The notes: generated by a model from the letters alone, not told the origin. A stretch of DNA of 64,000 nt from an uncultured Muribaculaceae bacterium (GCA_910587185.1 CAJULY010000013.1:1-64000), one strand, 5' to 3'. Numbered from the stretch's first letter, positions 34,871 through 43,703 are shown. Numbers and translations: made by a program.

Positions 34871-34906
34871 CTTTCTTGCGTTTTAATTTCTGAGTCTTCT
34901 GAAAAA

Positions 34907-35533
34907 TCACTCTTCCTGGAGATCCTTGTTGTAAAGTCTGTGTACACAGATGATGCACGCCACGACTATGAGAGCCATAGGTGGAAGGATCATCAGGCCG
35001 TTGTTGACATATCCGTGATCATAGCACCATTGCGGCACAACCTGAAATCCGAGAAGTGTGCCGCTTCCGAGCAATTCGCGGAAAAAGCCCACGATGATCA
35101 GGATTATCGTATAGCCGATTCCGTTGCCGATTCCGTCGAGAAACGATGGCCACGGTTTGTTGGCCATGGCGAACGCTTCGAGGCGCCCCATGAGAATACA
35201 GTTCGTAATGATAAGTCCGATGAATACTGAAAGCTGCTTGCTGACATCGTAGGTATAGGCTTTGAGCAGCTGATCCACTATCGCGACGAGACCGGCTACA
35301 ACCACGAGCTGAACGATGATGCGGATGTTGGTCGGGATCGTGTTGCGGATGAGTGAGATTATGACATTGGAAAATGCGAGGACGGCGATCACGGAAATAC
35401 CCATGACTATTGCCGGTTCAAGCTTGACCGTGACAGCAAGCACGGAGCAGATGCCCAATACCTGAACAATCACCGGATTGTTCTTAGAGAACGGATTGAA
35501 TAATACGTTTTTATTATTTATTTTTTCAGCCAT
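34907..35533 (-). CDS. nqrD: Na+-NQR subunit D
   Basis: 208 aa, six membrane segments, internal pseudo-two-fold repeat. Cysteines in VQVLGICSVLAVT and TNCILMGRLEAFAM match those that coordinate the Fe centre with NqrE. Gap to nqrE 36 nt. Confidence 0.95.
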   Translation of the reverse strand: MAEKINNKNVLFNPFSKNNPVIVQVLGICSVLAVTVKLEPAIVMGISVIAVLAFSNVIISLIRNTIPTNIRIIVQLVVVAGLVAIVDQLLKAYTYDVSKQLSVFIGLIITNCILMGRLEAFAMANKPWPSFLDGIGNGIGYTIILIIVGFFRELLGSGTLLGFQVVPQWCYDHGYVNNGLMILPPMALIVVACIICVHRLYNKDLQEE

Positions 35534-35541
35534 GGCTTCCT

Positions 35542-36246
35542 TTATTTGCTAAGTTGTTCAAGAAATAACTTGTAGGGCGTCAGGCAGTTGTCAAGCATGG
35601 TTCCCACGCCTTTGCTTGTTATGGTGCCTCCCGAGATGCCGTTAACGTAATCAGCTCCTGATGCGGGGGCTATGCCGCCTTTGACAACCTCGATAGGCAT
35701 GAACTTCCCGTCCTTGAAAAGATGGAGACTTGAATTGAACTGATCCGTAAACGCGGGCTTTTCGATTTCAGCTCCGAGTCCCGGAGTCTCGCCCTGATGT
35801 GCGAAATATGCCCCATAGACGGTTGATCCGTCGCTGTCTATGGCGATATATCCCCAGATCGGTCCCCAGAGGCCAGCTCCGTAGGCCGGCAGGATATATT
35901 TGATTTCTCCCCCCTGCATTTTGCAGACGAATACCGGAAGGCTGCGCTTGTCGGCGGGAAGCTTGATCTGCTCGGGCATGTTGATTGTAAAGGCATTGCC
36001 TTCAATTGTCTCGCCGGCTGAATTGACTACTTTCTGTTCCACGATGTAGCGGTTGAAGTCCTCGACTATTCCGTTCTTCTCGGGGGTGATGTGGACCGCC
36101 GCGAGAATCTGTCGCATTTTGTCGGCATCGATGTTTTCCTGCTGTTTGGGCCTGAGGGCGAGCGCTGTCGAGGCAAGCGCCGTCCCTACCACAAGCACGA
36201 GGATTATGATATAGACCGTTGTATAAACGTTGCTTTGCTTATTCAT
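35542..36246 (-). CDS. nqrC: Na+-NQR subunit C
   Basis: 234 aa. Single N-terminal membrane helix, periplasmic FMN domain; the covalent flavinylation motif reads SGGT at 205-208 followed by ITS, where the threonine is attached to FMN by ApbE. The usual motif is SGAT; Gly in place of Ala is a small variation. Also GLWGPIWGY, conserved in the family. Confidence 0.95.
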   Translation of the reverse strand: MNKQSNVYTTVYIIILVLVVGTALASTALALRPKQQENIDADKMRQILAAVHITPEKNGIVEDFNRYIVEQKVVNSAGETIEGNAFTINMPEQIKLPADKRSLPVFVCKMQGGEIKYILPAYGAGLWGPIWGYIAIDSDGSTVYGAYFAHQGETPGLGAEIEKPAFTDQFNSSLHLFKDGKFMPIEVVKGGIAPASGADYVNGISGGTITSKGVGTMLDNCLTPYKLFLEQLSK

Positions 36247-36273
36247 GATTCAATCTTCGTTATTCTGTTTTAG

Positions 36274-37470
36274 TTATTCGCCGGCGCGGAGTCTGCGCAT
36301 GCGGCGCGAGATATTGGCCTGAACCACACAATAGTCGATCAGCGGTGCGAGAGCGTTCATTAGCAGCACTGCGAGCATTGCACCTTCAGGATATCCGTTG
36401 TTATAGACACGGATAATCACCGCGATGACACCCACCAGAAATCCGTATATATATTTGCCGATGCCTGTTCGGGCTGCTGTCACCGGGTCTGTGGCCATGA
36501 ATACGGCTGCAAACGCGAAGCCTCCATAAACGAGCTGGTCTATCGGAAGAATATGTGATCCGGGATATATTGGAGACTGGAAGGTATATGCGATCCAGCC
36601 CATCGCGAGTCCTCCGGCGAAGACCGAGAACATGATTTTCCAGCTTGCTATTCCGGTCAGGAGGAGAAGCAGGCCGCCTATCAGTACACAGAGTGTCGAT
36701 GTCTCTCCGAACGAGCCGGGATACAGTCCCAGAAAAGCGTCCCAGGTTGAAAGAATATGGCCGGCTGCGTCGGTCACGTAGTCAGCTCCGTTGGCAATCT
36801 GTCCGAGGGGGGTAGCCCCGGTAAATGCATCGCTGTAAGTAACGTGCCCTCCTATGCCGCAGATCGGATCGGCCGAAATGAATGCGCGGTCACCGCTCAT
36901 CTGCGCCGGATAGCCGAAGAAAAGGACGGCGCGTGTCACCAGTGCGACATTGAAAATGTTATAGCCTGTTCCTCCAAACACCTCCTTGACAAAGATGACT
37001 GAAAAAGCTGTGGCCACGGCCATCATCCAGAGTGGGGTGGTCACGGGGCAGATAAGTGGCACCAGGATGCCGGTAACGAGAAATCCTTCCTGAATCTCTT
37101 CTCCGCGCCATTGGGCTACGATGAATTCGATTCCGAGCCCCACGGCGTAGGTCACGATTATCTTCGGAAGAATGGCAAGAAAACCATAAAGCATGATTTT
37201 CCAGAAATTCATGTCTGTGATGCCGGAGCCGAGGAAGTTCTGATAGCCGGTGTTATACATCCCGAAAAGCAGACACGGGACGAGGGCCGCCACGACTATG
37301 ATCATCACGCGCTTGGAATCGAGACTGTCATGGACATGCGAGCCTGATTTTGATGTCGATCGCGGGGTGTAGAGAAATGTCTCGAACCCGTCATAGACCG
37401 ACCGGAATGCGTGGAATTTGCCTTCCGGTTCGAAGTTGGGCTTTATTTTATCAAGATATTTACGTAGCAT
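36274..37470 (-). CDS. nqrB: Na+-NQR subunit B
   Basis: 398 aa with about ten membrane segments. Covalent FMN site in DAFTGATPLGQ (TGAT). Contains the riboflavin and quinone sites and probably the Na+ path. No terminal truncation. Confidence 0.95.
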   Translation of the reverse strand: MLRKYLDKIKPNFEPEGKFHAFRSVYDGFETFLYTPRSTSKSGSHVHDSLDSKRVMIIVVAALVPCLLFGMYNTGYQNFLGSGITDMNFWKIMLYGFLAILPKIIVTYAVGLGIEFIVAQWRGEEIQEGFLVTGILVPLICPVTTPLWMMAVATAFSVIFVKEVFGGTGYNIFNVALVTRAVLFFGYPAQMSGDRAFISADPICGIGGHVTYSDAFTGATPLGQIANGADYVTDAAGHILSTWDAFLGLYPGSFGETSTLCVLIGGLLLLLTGIASWKIMFSVFAGGLAMGWIAYTFQSPIYPGSHILPIDQLVYGGFAFAAVFMATDPVTAARTGIGKYIYGFLVGVIAVIIRVYNNGYPEGAMLAVLLMNALAPLIDYCVVQANISRRMRRLRAGE

Positions 37471-37491
37471 TGCAAGCTGTTTCTGATTTGT

Positions 37492-38841
37492 TTATTCAAG
37501 TTCTTTTCTCAGATAGTCAAGACCTTCCCTGACGATTTTCTGAAGCTCGAGTTTCGAGGGATCGATATATTCGCAGAGCGCGAAATCTTCGGGAGCCACT
37601 TCATAGATACCGAGCTTTTCCATCTGGTCTATGTCTTTTGCCAGAATTGCCTTGACAAGATATTCAGGTAGGATATCCATCGGCATGACCTTGTCATATT
37701 GTTCCGACATGATCATGGCTCGTCGTCCTCCGTGAAGTCGTGCATCGGGCGCGAATTTCTTTTTCTTCATGAAGCTTGACAGGAACGAGTGGCTGACACT
37801 CATCTTCTCCGGACTCATCGAGGCCCAGCCCATGAATTCATCGACATCGTCGCCTTCCGGAATGACTGTTACCTGACGGTAGGGATAGTGAAGGAATCCG
37901 TCGGCCGTTTCTGCAGTTCCTGTCAGGACATTGCCCGAGATAATTCGGAGATGATGGTCTGAAGTCTTTATGTCGTCTTTGACAATATCTTTGATCCGGC
38001 ATCCGACGGCTGTCTTTACGGTTTTAGGCGTTTTGACGTCTGAACCCACCAGTGCGACCTCGGTGCTCCAGTCTGCCTTTCCCGATGTCAGGAGCGTTCC
38101 TATGCGTGCAGCCGTGACAATGTCGAGAGTCCAGATCGTTTCACCTTTGTTGACCGGAGCTATGTTGGCAGCCTGCACTCCGGCGTTGCCGGCGGGATGA
38201 GGCCCTTCTATTATAATATGTGTTGCCTCTTCCGGAAGCGGACATTCCTCTCCCTGACGTGTGGAAACATATACTTTTCCCGATGTCAGTCTTGCAAGGG
38301 CTCTGATTCCCTCGGCGATTTCCCGATCTTTTCTTTTGACCGAGTCTGCAAGTGTCGGTGCGAGTGGCGAAGAGTCGAACGCACTGATGAAAATATTGAC
38401 AGGCGTGGTTCCGGGGCTGGGGATAATATCGTAGGGGCGTTGCCTCATCATTGCCCACAGACCCGACTTCATCAGCACTTCTGTTAAGTTTTCCTTTTTG
38501 TCGATGCCCGAAACGTCAAATGCTTTTGAATTATTCCCGGAGGGATCGGCTTCCACTATGACTCTCAGGATTTTGCGGCGCTCACCGCGCACTATTTCCT
38601 TCACTTTGCCACTGACGGGCGACACAAGTTTGATCTCTTCGCAGTTCTTGTCATGAAGCAGCTCGGAGCCGCATTCAACCTCATCTCCCTCATGAACGCT
38701 GAGTTTCGGAACAAAACCGGGAAAGTCGTCTGGAATGACAGCTACAAGCGATGCCTTGGTTTCAGTCACCGGAGAGCCGGCCGAAAGACCGCCCTTCAGG
38801 TTCATGTCAAGACCGCGACGCAGTTTTATTATCTTGCACAT
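37492..38841 (-). CDS. nqrA: Na+-NQR subunit A
   Basis: 449 aa, soluble, first gene of the operon. KLRRGLDMNLKGGLSAGS opening and VEGPHPAGNAGVQ (ProHisProAlaGly motif) are family hallmarks. An ATG at 38805 (MNLKGGL) would remove part of the conserved N-terminus and is not preferred. Peripheral on the cytoplasmic face, near the quinone site. Confidence 0.95.
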   Translation of the reverse strand: MCKIIKLRRGLDMNLKGGLSAGSPVTETKASLVAVIPDDFPGFVPKLSVHEGDEVECGSELLHDKNCEEIKLVSPVSGKVKEIVRGERRKILRVIVEADPSGNNSKAFDVSGIDKKENLTEVLMKSGLWAMMRQRPYDIIPSPGTTPVNIFISAFDSSPLAPTLADSVKRKDREIAEGIRALARLTSGKVYVSTRQGEECPLPEEATHIIIEGPHPAGNAGVQAANIAPVNKGETIWTLDIVTAARIGTLLTSGKADWSTEVALVGSDVKTPKTVKTAVGCRIKDIVKDDIKTSDHHLRIISGNVLTGTAETADGFLHYPYRQVTVIPEGDDVDEFMGWASMSPEKMSVSHSFLSSFMKKKKFAPDARLHGGRRAMIMSEQYDKVMPMDILPEYLVKAILAKDIDQMEKLGIYEVAPEDFALCEYIDPSKLELQKIVREGLDYLRKELE

Positions 38842-38884
38842 ATCTTAATGCTTGAATTTGTAATTCATGATAATTATCAGTATG

Positions 38885-38892
38885 CAAAGTTA
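38885..38892 (-). promoter_or_regulatory. Promoter -7 box of nqr operon
   Basis: TAACTTTG on the minus strand, 44 nt before nqrA. No good -33 element. Confidence 0.55.
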
Positions 38893-39015
38893 TTGATAAT
38901 TTTTTGAAATTTTCGCATATATTCACAAAAAGTTCCGTTAAATATATATTGAAATTTTATTCCTTTGCAAAAGCTCGTTTGAGCGTCGAAAAATAGCGAA
39001 TTTTTAAAGAAAAAG

Positions 39016-39047
39016 TTTGGAAGTTGAGAAATTAATCAATAATTTTG
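39016..39047 (+). promoter_or_regulatory. Strong promoter of exbB-exbD-exbD-tonB
   Basis: TTTG at 39016-39019, 20-nt spacer, TAATTTTG at 39040-39047; full consensus. Start near 39053, leader about 150 nt. Confidence 0.75.
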
Positions 39048-39202
39048 CGTAGTTCTTCTTGCATTTTGGAAGAGGGTATGAGCCTTTGAAATACCATGAA
39101 AATGACATTGCGAGGCTTCTGATTACTTTAAAATGCTGATAAACATCTTAATAAATTAAATATTAACCAACTTAAATCATCAAAATTTAGTAATTATCTA
39201 TT

Positions 39203-40039
39203 ATGGAAGCTCAAAAGCCCACTCAGCAGCCTCAGGCTAAACCTGCCGTAAAGAACGCTGCAAAAACCGGTAGCAATGTTTCTGGTATCAAGAATGCCTT
39301 CTTGGTTATCATCGCTTGCTTTGTTGTAGCCGTTTGCCTCTTTATCTTCTGGTTCGGCGCTGACATTCACTTCGAAGAAGGTCATCCCAAGGATATCTGG
39401 GGAACTATCTACAAAGGCGGTTTCATCGTGCCTGTCCTCCAGACTCTTTTCTTGACCGTTATCGTTCTTTCTGTTGAACGTTACATCGCAATGAAGACTG
39501 CTAAAGGTAAAGGTAACATCACCAAATTCGTCGCTGGTGTTAAAGCTTGCCTGCAGAAAAATGACATCGCCGGCGCTAAAGCTCTCTGCGCTAAGCAGCA
39601 GGGTTCTGTAGCTGCTGTCGTTTCTGCCGCTCTCGTTCGCTACGAAGAAATGGACAAGAACACAGTTCTTACAAAAGAACAGAAAGTCGCTACTCTTCAG
39701 AAAGAAGTTGAAGAAGCTACCGCTCTCGAAATGCCTGCTCTTCAGCAGAACCTCCCCATCGTCGCTACCATGACAACCCTCGGTACTCTCGTCGGTCTTC
39801 TCGGAACTGTGATGGGTATGATCAAATCATTCCAGGCTCTTGCTCAGTCAGGTGCTCCTGATTCAACCGAACTTTCAACCGGTATCTCTGAGGCCCTTAT
39901 CAACACCGCCTTCGGTATCGCAACCGGTGCGTTCGCTGTTATCTCCTACAACTTCTACACCAACAAAATCGATAACCTTACTTACGCTATCGACGAAATC
40001 GGTTTCTCGATTGTTCAGACATTCGCAGCTACCCACTAA
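39203..40039 (+). CDS. exbB: ExbB/TolQ/MotA family proton channel subunit
   Basis: 278 aa. Three membrane helices: about 28-52 (NAFLVIIACFVVAVCLFIFWF), 75-95 (FIVPVLQTLFLTVIVLSVERY) and the ExbB signature helices about 185-265 (LPIVATMTTLGTLVGLLGTVMGMIKSF and GISEALINTAFGIATGAFAVISYNFY). Energises TonB using the proton gradient. Codons are strikingly biased toward C-ending forms, a sign of high expression, across this gene and the next three. Confidence 0.95.
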   Translation: MEAQKPTQQPQAKPAVKNAAKTGSNVSGIKNAFLVIIACFVVAVCLFIFWFGADIHFEEGHPKDIWGTIYKGGFIVPVLQTLFLTVIVLSVERYIAMKTAKGKGNITKFVAGVKACLQKNDIAGAKALCAKQQGSVAAVVSAALVRYEEMDKNTVLTKEQKVATLQKEVEEATALEMPALQQNLPIVATMTTLGTLVGLLGTVMGMIKSFQALAQSGAPDSTELSTGISEALINTAFGIATGAFAVISYNFYTNKIDNLTYAIDEIGFSIVQTFAATH

Positions 40040-40085
40040 TCCCCTATTACAGTTAATAATTCAAACACCTTATTAAATAAGTAAT

Positions 40086-40802
40086 ATGGGAAAAGTAAAA
40101 ATCAAAAAGAAAAGTACCCTCATCGACATGACCGCGATGAGTGACGTAACTGTTCTTTTGCTTACTTTCTTCATGTTGACTTCTACCTTCCTTCAGAAAG
40201 AGCCCGTGACCGTGCTTACACCGTCTTCTGTTTCTGAAACTAAGGTACCCACGGCCAACTTGGCTTCTATTCTCGTCAGCCCCGAGGGTAAAGTTTTCAT
40301 CTCTGTTGCAGGTGAGGCCGATCCCAACGTTGCAGGCGGTGAATGGGCTACCGAGCCTATTCGCAAGGAAGTGATCAAGAATGCCGTTGCCGAATACAAT
40401 AAGAACCACTCAAAGAAAGTCAACCTCACCGAAGCTGAAGTTGAGACTTTCTCTAAGATTGGTACTTTCGGCGTTCCGATGAAAGACATGAAGAAGTTCT
40501 TGAATATGTCGCAAACCGAACAGGACAAGTACATCTCTGACATGAACAACCCCGGAGTCGGTATTCCTTTGGACGACAACAAAGACCTTACCAAACCCAA
40601 CGAATTCCAGATCTGGATGCGTGCCATCTATTCTGCCGGCAACGAAAACCTCCAGAGCCAGATGAAGAAGGGTGAAGGTATCGCCGTTAAGGCCGACAAG
40701 GATACCCCCTACGAAACCGTTCACAACGTGCTTGATAACCTCCAGACACTCAAGATGAACCGTTTCAGCTTGATGACTGCACTTAAAACCGAACAGGATT
40801 AA
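40086..40802 (+). CDS. exbD: ExbD family protein (large form, copy 1)
   Basis: 238 aa. The ExbD core is at the N-terminus: KKKSTLIDMTAMSDVTVLLLTFFMLTSTF, with the essential Asp in MSDVTVLL within the single membrane helix. The periplasmic part is about 200 aa instead of the usual 100; an insert about 115-185 (ETFSKIGTFG to FQIWMRAI) splits the ExbD fold, which resumes with a C-terminal AVKADKDTPYETVHNVLDNLQ block typical of ExbD ends. Works with ExbB and the second ExbD. Confidence 0.92.
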   Translation: MGKVKIKKKSTLIDMTAMSDVTVLLLTFFMLTSTFLQKEPVTVLTPSSVSETKVPTANLASILVSPEGKVFISVAGEADPNVAGGEWATEPIRKEVIKNAVAEYNKNHSKKVNLTEAEVETFSKIGTFGVPMKDMKKFLNMSQTEQDKYISDMNNPGVGIPLDDNKDLTKPNEFQIWMRAIYSAGNENLQSQMKKGEGIAVKADKDTPYETVHNVLDNLQTLKMNRFSLMTALKTEQD

Positions 40803-40807
40803 TCATT

Positions 40808-41569
40808 ATGGCACAGATAGAACAATCAGACAAGGGCGGCAAAAAGAAAAAAGGCGCCCAGAAGAAAATTCCTATCCATGTGGACTTCACGCCCATGGTG
40901 GATATGAACATGCTTTTGATTACATTCTTTATGCTTTGTACCACGATGATTAAGTCGCAGACTCTTCAGATCACCCTCCCTACTAATGAGAAGGTTGACC
41001 AGACGGAGATGAACCAAGCTAAAGAATCTGAGGCCATCACTCTCATCGTTGATACCGAGCGCGATGAAAACGGTAAAATCAAGATGGACGAGAATGGCAA
41101 ACCCCTGAATATCGTTTACTACTATGAAGGTAAACCTGAAGTTACCAACGAGACTATCGACGCTGCCAGCGGTCTTCTGACCTCTAACAAACTGCAGCGT
41201 GAGGCTTTCCTCGGTAACGAAGGCAATCTCCAGCGTGGTATCCGCAAAATCCTCCATGACCGCAACACTAAGGTTCTTGAAAAGATCGAAGTCCTTAAGA
41301 AAGACTGGCGCGACAAGAAATTCTCGTCAAACAAAGATCTTAACGACAGCATCTATCAGGCTCGTGCAAAGGAGATCCGTAACGACTCTACTCTGACTCG
41401 CCCGGTTGTTGTGATCAAAGCTACACCCCAGGCATCTTGGGAAAGCCTTATCAGCGCCCTTGATGAAATGCAGATCAATCAGATTTCACGTTATCAGATT
41501 GATAACATGAATAACATTGACTCGCTCATGGTTATCGACTATGTGGCTCGCCACGGTAAGAAGAAATGA
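40808..41569 (+). CDS. exbD: ExbD family protein (large form, copy 2)
   Basis: 253 aa, 5 nt after copy 1. Basic N-terminus (GGKKKKGAQKKIPIHVDFTPMVDMNMLLITFFML) with the membrane Asp in PMVDMNMLL. Periplasmic insert about 85-190 (TERDENGKIKMDENG onward) again enlarges the protein; the terminal VIKATPQASWESLISALDEMQ block is ExbD-like. The two copies are clearly diverged, suggesting a hetero-dimeric ExbD in the complex. Confidence 0.92.
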   Translation: MAQIEQSDKGGKKKKGAQKKIPIHVDFTPMVDMNMLLITFFMLCTTMIKSQTLQITLPTNEKVDQTEMNQAKESEAITLIVDTERDENGKIKMDENGKPLNIVYYYEGKPEVTNETIDAASGLLTSNKLQREAFLGNEGNLQRGIRKILHDRNTKVLEKIEVLKKDWRDKKFSSNKDLNDSIYQARAKEIRNDSTLTRPVVVIKATPQASWESLISALDEMQINQISRYQIDNMNNIDSLMVIDYVARHGKKK

Positions 41570-41607
41570 TGATAGATTATATGTTTAACCGTTAAATTTG
41601 AACAGAA

Positions 41608-42480
41608 ATGGCAAAAGATGTAGATCTTTCATCAAAAGAATGGCGCGACCTTGTCTTTGAAGGCAAAAACAAGGAGTACGGAGCCTACGTGATGCGCTCC
41701 AACTCCGTGAAACGTCATAACCGTGCTATGCTCGTCATCATTCTTATCCTTGCTGTCGTAGCTATTCTCGGTATTGTTGTCAATACTGTGATCGCTGCTG
41801 CCGAAGCCCGTCCTGAAGACGAGAACGAACAGGCTCTCGTTGAAATGGCAACTGAAGCTGAAGAGGAAGAGGAAGAAATGGAAGAGGAGCAGCAGAAATA
41901 TGAAGAACCTGAACCTGAAGTTATCAAGGAAGACCTTCTCAACACTGTGAAACTTACCGAAATCGCCATCATGGAAGACGATAAGGTGACTGAGCAGATC
42001 AAGAACCAAGACGAACTTAAGGAAGACGACACCGCAGTAGGTGCTGTCAACGAGGACCGTGGTGTCGATAACATCATCGATGCTCAGGAACACAAGAACG
42101 TTGTGGTTGTTGAAGAAGTTAAACCTGAACCCCCGAAGGTTGAGAAGCCGGATGACAACAAGGTGTTCACCTCTGTAGAGCAGATGCCGGTTTACCCCGG
42201 TGGCGAAGGCGCCCTCCTTGCTGATATCCACAAGAACCTCGTTTATCCTCCTGTTGCCGCTGAAAACGGCGTTGAGGGTAAGGTTACCGTTTCATTCGTC
42301 GTTACCAAGAATGGTTCGATCGGTGAAGTTAAGGTGGCCCGTGGTAAAGACCCCGATCTCGACAAGGAAGCTCAAAGAGCTGTCCGTGCCCTGAAGAAGA
42401 AATTTACCCCCGGTAAGATGAACGGCCATGCCGTAAACGTATGGTACCACGTTCCTATCACATTCCGTCTTAACAAGTAA
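41608..42480 (+). CDS. tonB: TonB energy transducer
   Basis: 290 aa. N-terminal cytoplasmic stretch with a conserved WRDLVFEGKNKEYGAYVMR block, membrane helix about 36-58, a long acidic linker about 65-190 rich in Glu and Pro (EEEEEMEEEQQK, EPEPE), and a C-terminal TonB domain about 200-290 (YPPVAAENGVEGKVTVSFVVTKNG, VWYHVPITFRLN). Spans the periplasm to drive TonB-dependent (SusC-like) transporters. Last gene before the strong terminator. Confidence 0.95.
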   Translation: MAKDVDLSSKEWRDLVFEGKNKEYGAYVMRSNSVKRHNRAMLVIILILAVVAILGIVVNTVIAAAEARPEDENEQALVEMATEAEEEEEEMEEEQQKYEEPEPEVIKEDLLNTVKLTEIAIMEDDKVTEQIKNQDELKEDDTAVGAVNEDRGVDNIIDAQEHKNVVVVEEVKPEPPKVEKPDDNKVFTSVEQMPVYPGGEGALLADIHKNLVYPPVAAENGVEGKVTVSFVVTKNGSIGEVKVARGKDPDLDKEAQRAVRALKKKFTPGKMNGHAVNVWYHVPITFRLNK

Positions 42481-42502
42481 TCTTAACTTAGACTTTATAT
42501 AA

Positions 42503-42540
42503 CCGGGCATGCAAATCGTTGCATGCCCGGTTTGTTTATT
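42503..42540 (+). terminator. Strong intrinsic terminator after tonB
   Basis: Perfect 12-bp stem CCGGGCATGCAA/TTGCATGCCCGG with an ATCG tetraloop followed by TTTGTTTATT; 22 nt past tonB. Confidence 0.9.
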
Positions 42541-42559
42541 CCCTCCGGCAAAGTTAATC

Positions 42560-42642
42560 CCACTCCAATCCGCTCCGTCCGACCTTGTCCGCCCCGTCCG
42601 ACTCTGTCTGACAGGTCCGACCCTGTCTGACCCGTCCGAAAT
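42560..42642 (+). repeat. TCCGAC-rich minisatellite, left of the island
   Basis: About 80 bp of degenerate roughly 10-nt units of the form (C)TGTC(C/T)GACC, ending CTGTCTGACCCGTCC-GAAATCC. The same ending recurs at 43704-43747 on the same strand. Non-coding in every frame that matters. Confidence 0.65.
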
Positions 42643-42694
42643 CCATTCCTCCATCAAAAATAGAAACAGACTTCCTCTCCCTCCGATTCCTCCC

Positions 42695-42702
42695 TAACTT
42701 TG
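42695..42702 (+). promoter_or_regulatory. -7 box giving a probable leaderless message
   Basis: TAACTTTG ending 4 nt before the ATG at 42707, so transcription should start at or next to the start codon. No clear -33 element. Confidence 0.45.
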
Positions 42703-42706
42703 CGGC

Positions 42707-43444
42707 ATGTTGACCGCGAAGAAAATAAAATGCCGTCCCCGCTCCGTCGGGCAGCGAAACTGGGCCGCTCAGTTCGAGCGTTGGCTCGGCTACCCGCTTC
42801 ACCGCGATGCCCGGCGCGCCATCTCCGTTCTCGAGCGTCAGCGCGCGCAGCGCAAGCCGCAGCGCCTCTATCTCTGCGATGCCGACGCCGAAAAGGAAGC
42901 CCTCAAGCAGGCTCTGGTCAACTATGTCCGCTGGCTCGCCACGGTCGTGCGTCCCGGCGCCCCATTCTGTATCGTCGGCAAGAACCGCAAGCAGCTGAAC
43001 CGTCTTCTGCCCCGCCGGTCGCGCAAAGCGTTGCCCGACCCCAAGTGGCAGCCGATACTATCCACCGCCCGTTCACCCGAATACTGCCGGGGTCTCAGCT
43101 TTCCCATGGCCCTTATTCTCGACGGCGACGCCTATCCGCGTCGCGGACGTCATCTGACCCGTGTCTGGCGTTCTGTTATTCCGTGTCTGTCAATGAGCGA
43201 AGAGTCGCTGCTGGTAGTCCACGGAACCTACCGTCCCAAGACCCGCGTCAACGTCTTCACCAACGAGATCCGGCGCCCAAGCCGACCGTGGCCGAACCTT
43301 GACCTCGCCCGGCCCCCCGATCCACCGCCCGAAGAAGAGCTGATCGAAAGGGAAGTCCTGCTCGGCATCCCTCCCGACCTCTCAATCCTAAATCAGATCT
43401 ATCTCCCTGAAACAGAAGACTGCCCGTCAGTCCCGCTCTTCTAA
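42707..43444 (+). CDS. Unknown arginine-rich protein of GC-rich island
   Basis: 245 aa, not recognised. Arg/Pro-rich, basic N-terminal half (RQRAQRKPQRL), a hydrophobic strand APFCIVGKN near 88-96 followed by KQLNRLLPRRSRK, then a hydrophobic strand ending in acids (MALILDGDAYP near 133-143) and LLVVHGTYRP near 166-175. This order loosely recalls the ATPase core of phage terminases or related NTPases (strand, Walker-B-like DGD, strand-T), but there is no Walker A, so the resemblance is weak. GC content is much higher than in the neighbours. An overlapping frame (42700-43302) is a low-complexity shadow. Confidence 0.6.
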   Translation: MLTAKKIKCRPRSVGQRNWAAQFERWLGYPLHRDARRAISVLERQRAQRKPQRLYLCDADAEKEALKQALVNYVRWLATVVRPGAPFCIVGKNRKQLNRLLPRRSRKALPDPKWQPILSTARSPEYCRGLSFPMALILDGDAYPRRGRHLTRVWRSVIPCLSMSEESLLVVHGTYRPKTRVNVFTNEIRRPSRPWPNLDLARPPDPPPEEELIEREVLLGIPPDLSILNQIYLPETEDCPSVPLF

Positions 43445-43519
43445 GCGGCGCCATGACCGCCCCTCCTCCGGAAAAAGATCCCGTCCGCCCCCCCCGGAAC
43501 CCGCCACCCACTTGTACGG

Positions 43520-43541
43520 ACATCGCTTTGCGATGTAAAAG
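43520..43541 (+). repeat. Hairpin-GTAAAAG motif, copy 1
   Basis: ACATCGC, loop TTT, GCGATGT then AAAAGG. Paired with a second copy at 43671 that keeps the stem while changing the bases. Confidence 0.5.
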
Positions 43542-43670
43542 GAGTTCCCGGGAAAAAATGGCCCCTCGGACCCGTCCCCCCCGGAACCAATCATGGCAAA
43601 GAGAACATTGACATTTTGGAAAAATCTTGCGCCCCCAATTTGACTAATTTGGCCAATTGGACTAATCTCT

Positions 43671-43690
43671 CTCGCTTCGCGAGGTAAAAG
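43671..43690 (+). repeat. Hairpin-GTAAAAG motif, copy 2
   Basis: CTCGC, loop TTC, GCGAG then GTAAAAGAC; same design as 43520-43541. Confidence 0.5.
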
Positions 43691-43703
43691 ACGCAATATT
43701 GAA

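Larger units (their letters stand above)
38842..39202. other. Divergent regulatory region nqr/exb
   Basis: 361 bp between nqrA (minus) and exbB (plus). It holds the nqr -7 box (38885-38892), the full exbB promoter (39016-39047) and a 150-nt AT-rich exbB leader without an obvious hairpin. Nothing else recognised. Confidence 0.7.

Noticed and set aside
39053..39202. Riboswitch in the exbB leader
   Set aside because: About 150 nt but AT-rich with only a 5-bp possible stem; no known aptamer pattern.
41632..42231. 199-codon antisense frame opposite tonB
   Set aside because: Long only because tonB has strongly biased codons with few antisense stops; composition (Phe/Leu/Val runs) mirrors the acidic linker.
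42700..43302. 200-codon frame overlapping the 245-aa island gene
   Set aside because: Low-complexity Arg/Ala/Ser/Pro composition typical of a shadow in GC-rich DNA; the 42707 frame has normal-looking hydrophobic strands and a well-placed ATG.
42707..43444. Phage terminase or packaging ATPase
   Set aside because: Strand order and a DGD motif are suggestive, but there is no Walker A, no phage genes nearby and the protein is too short.
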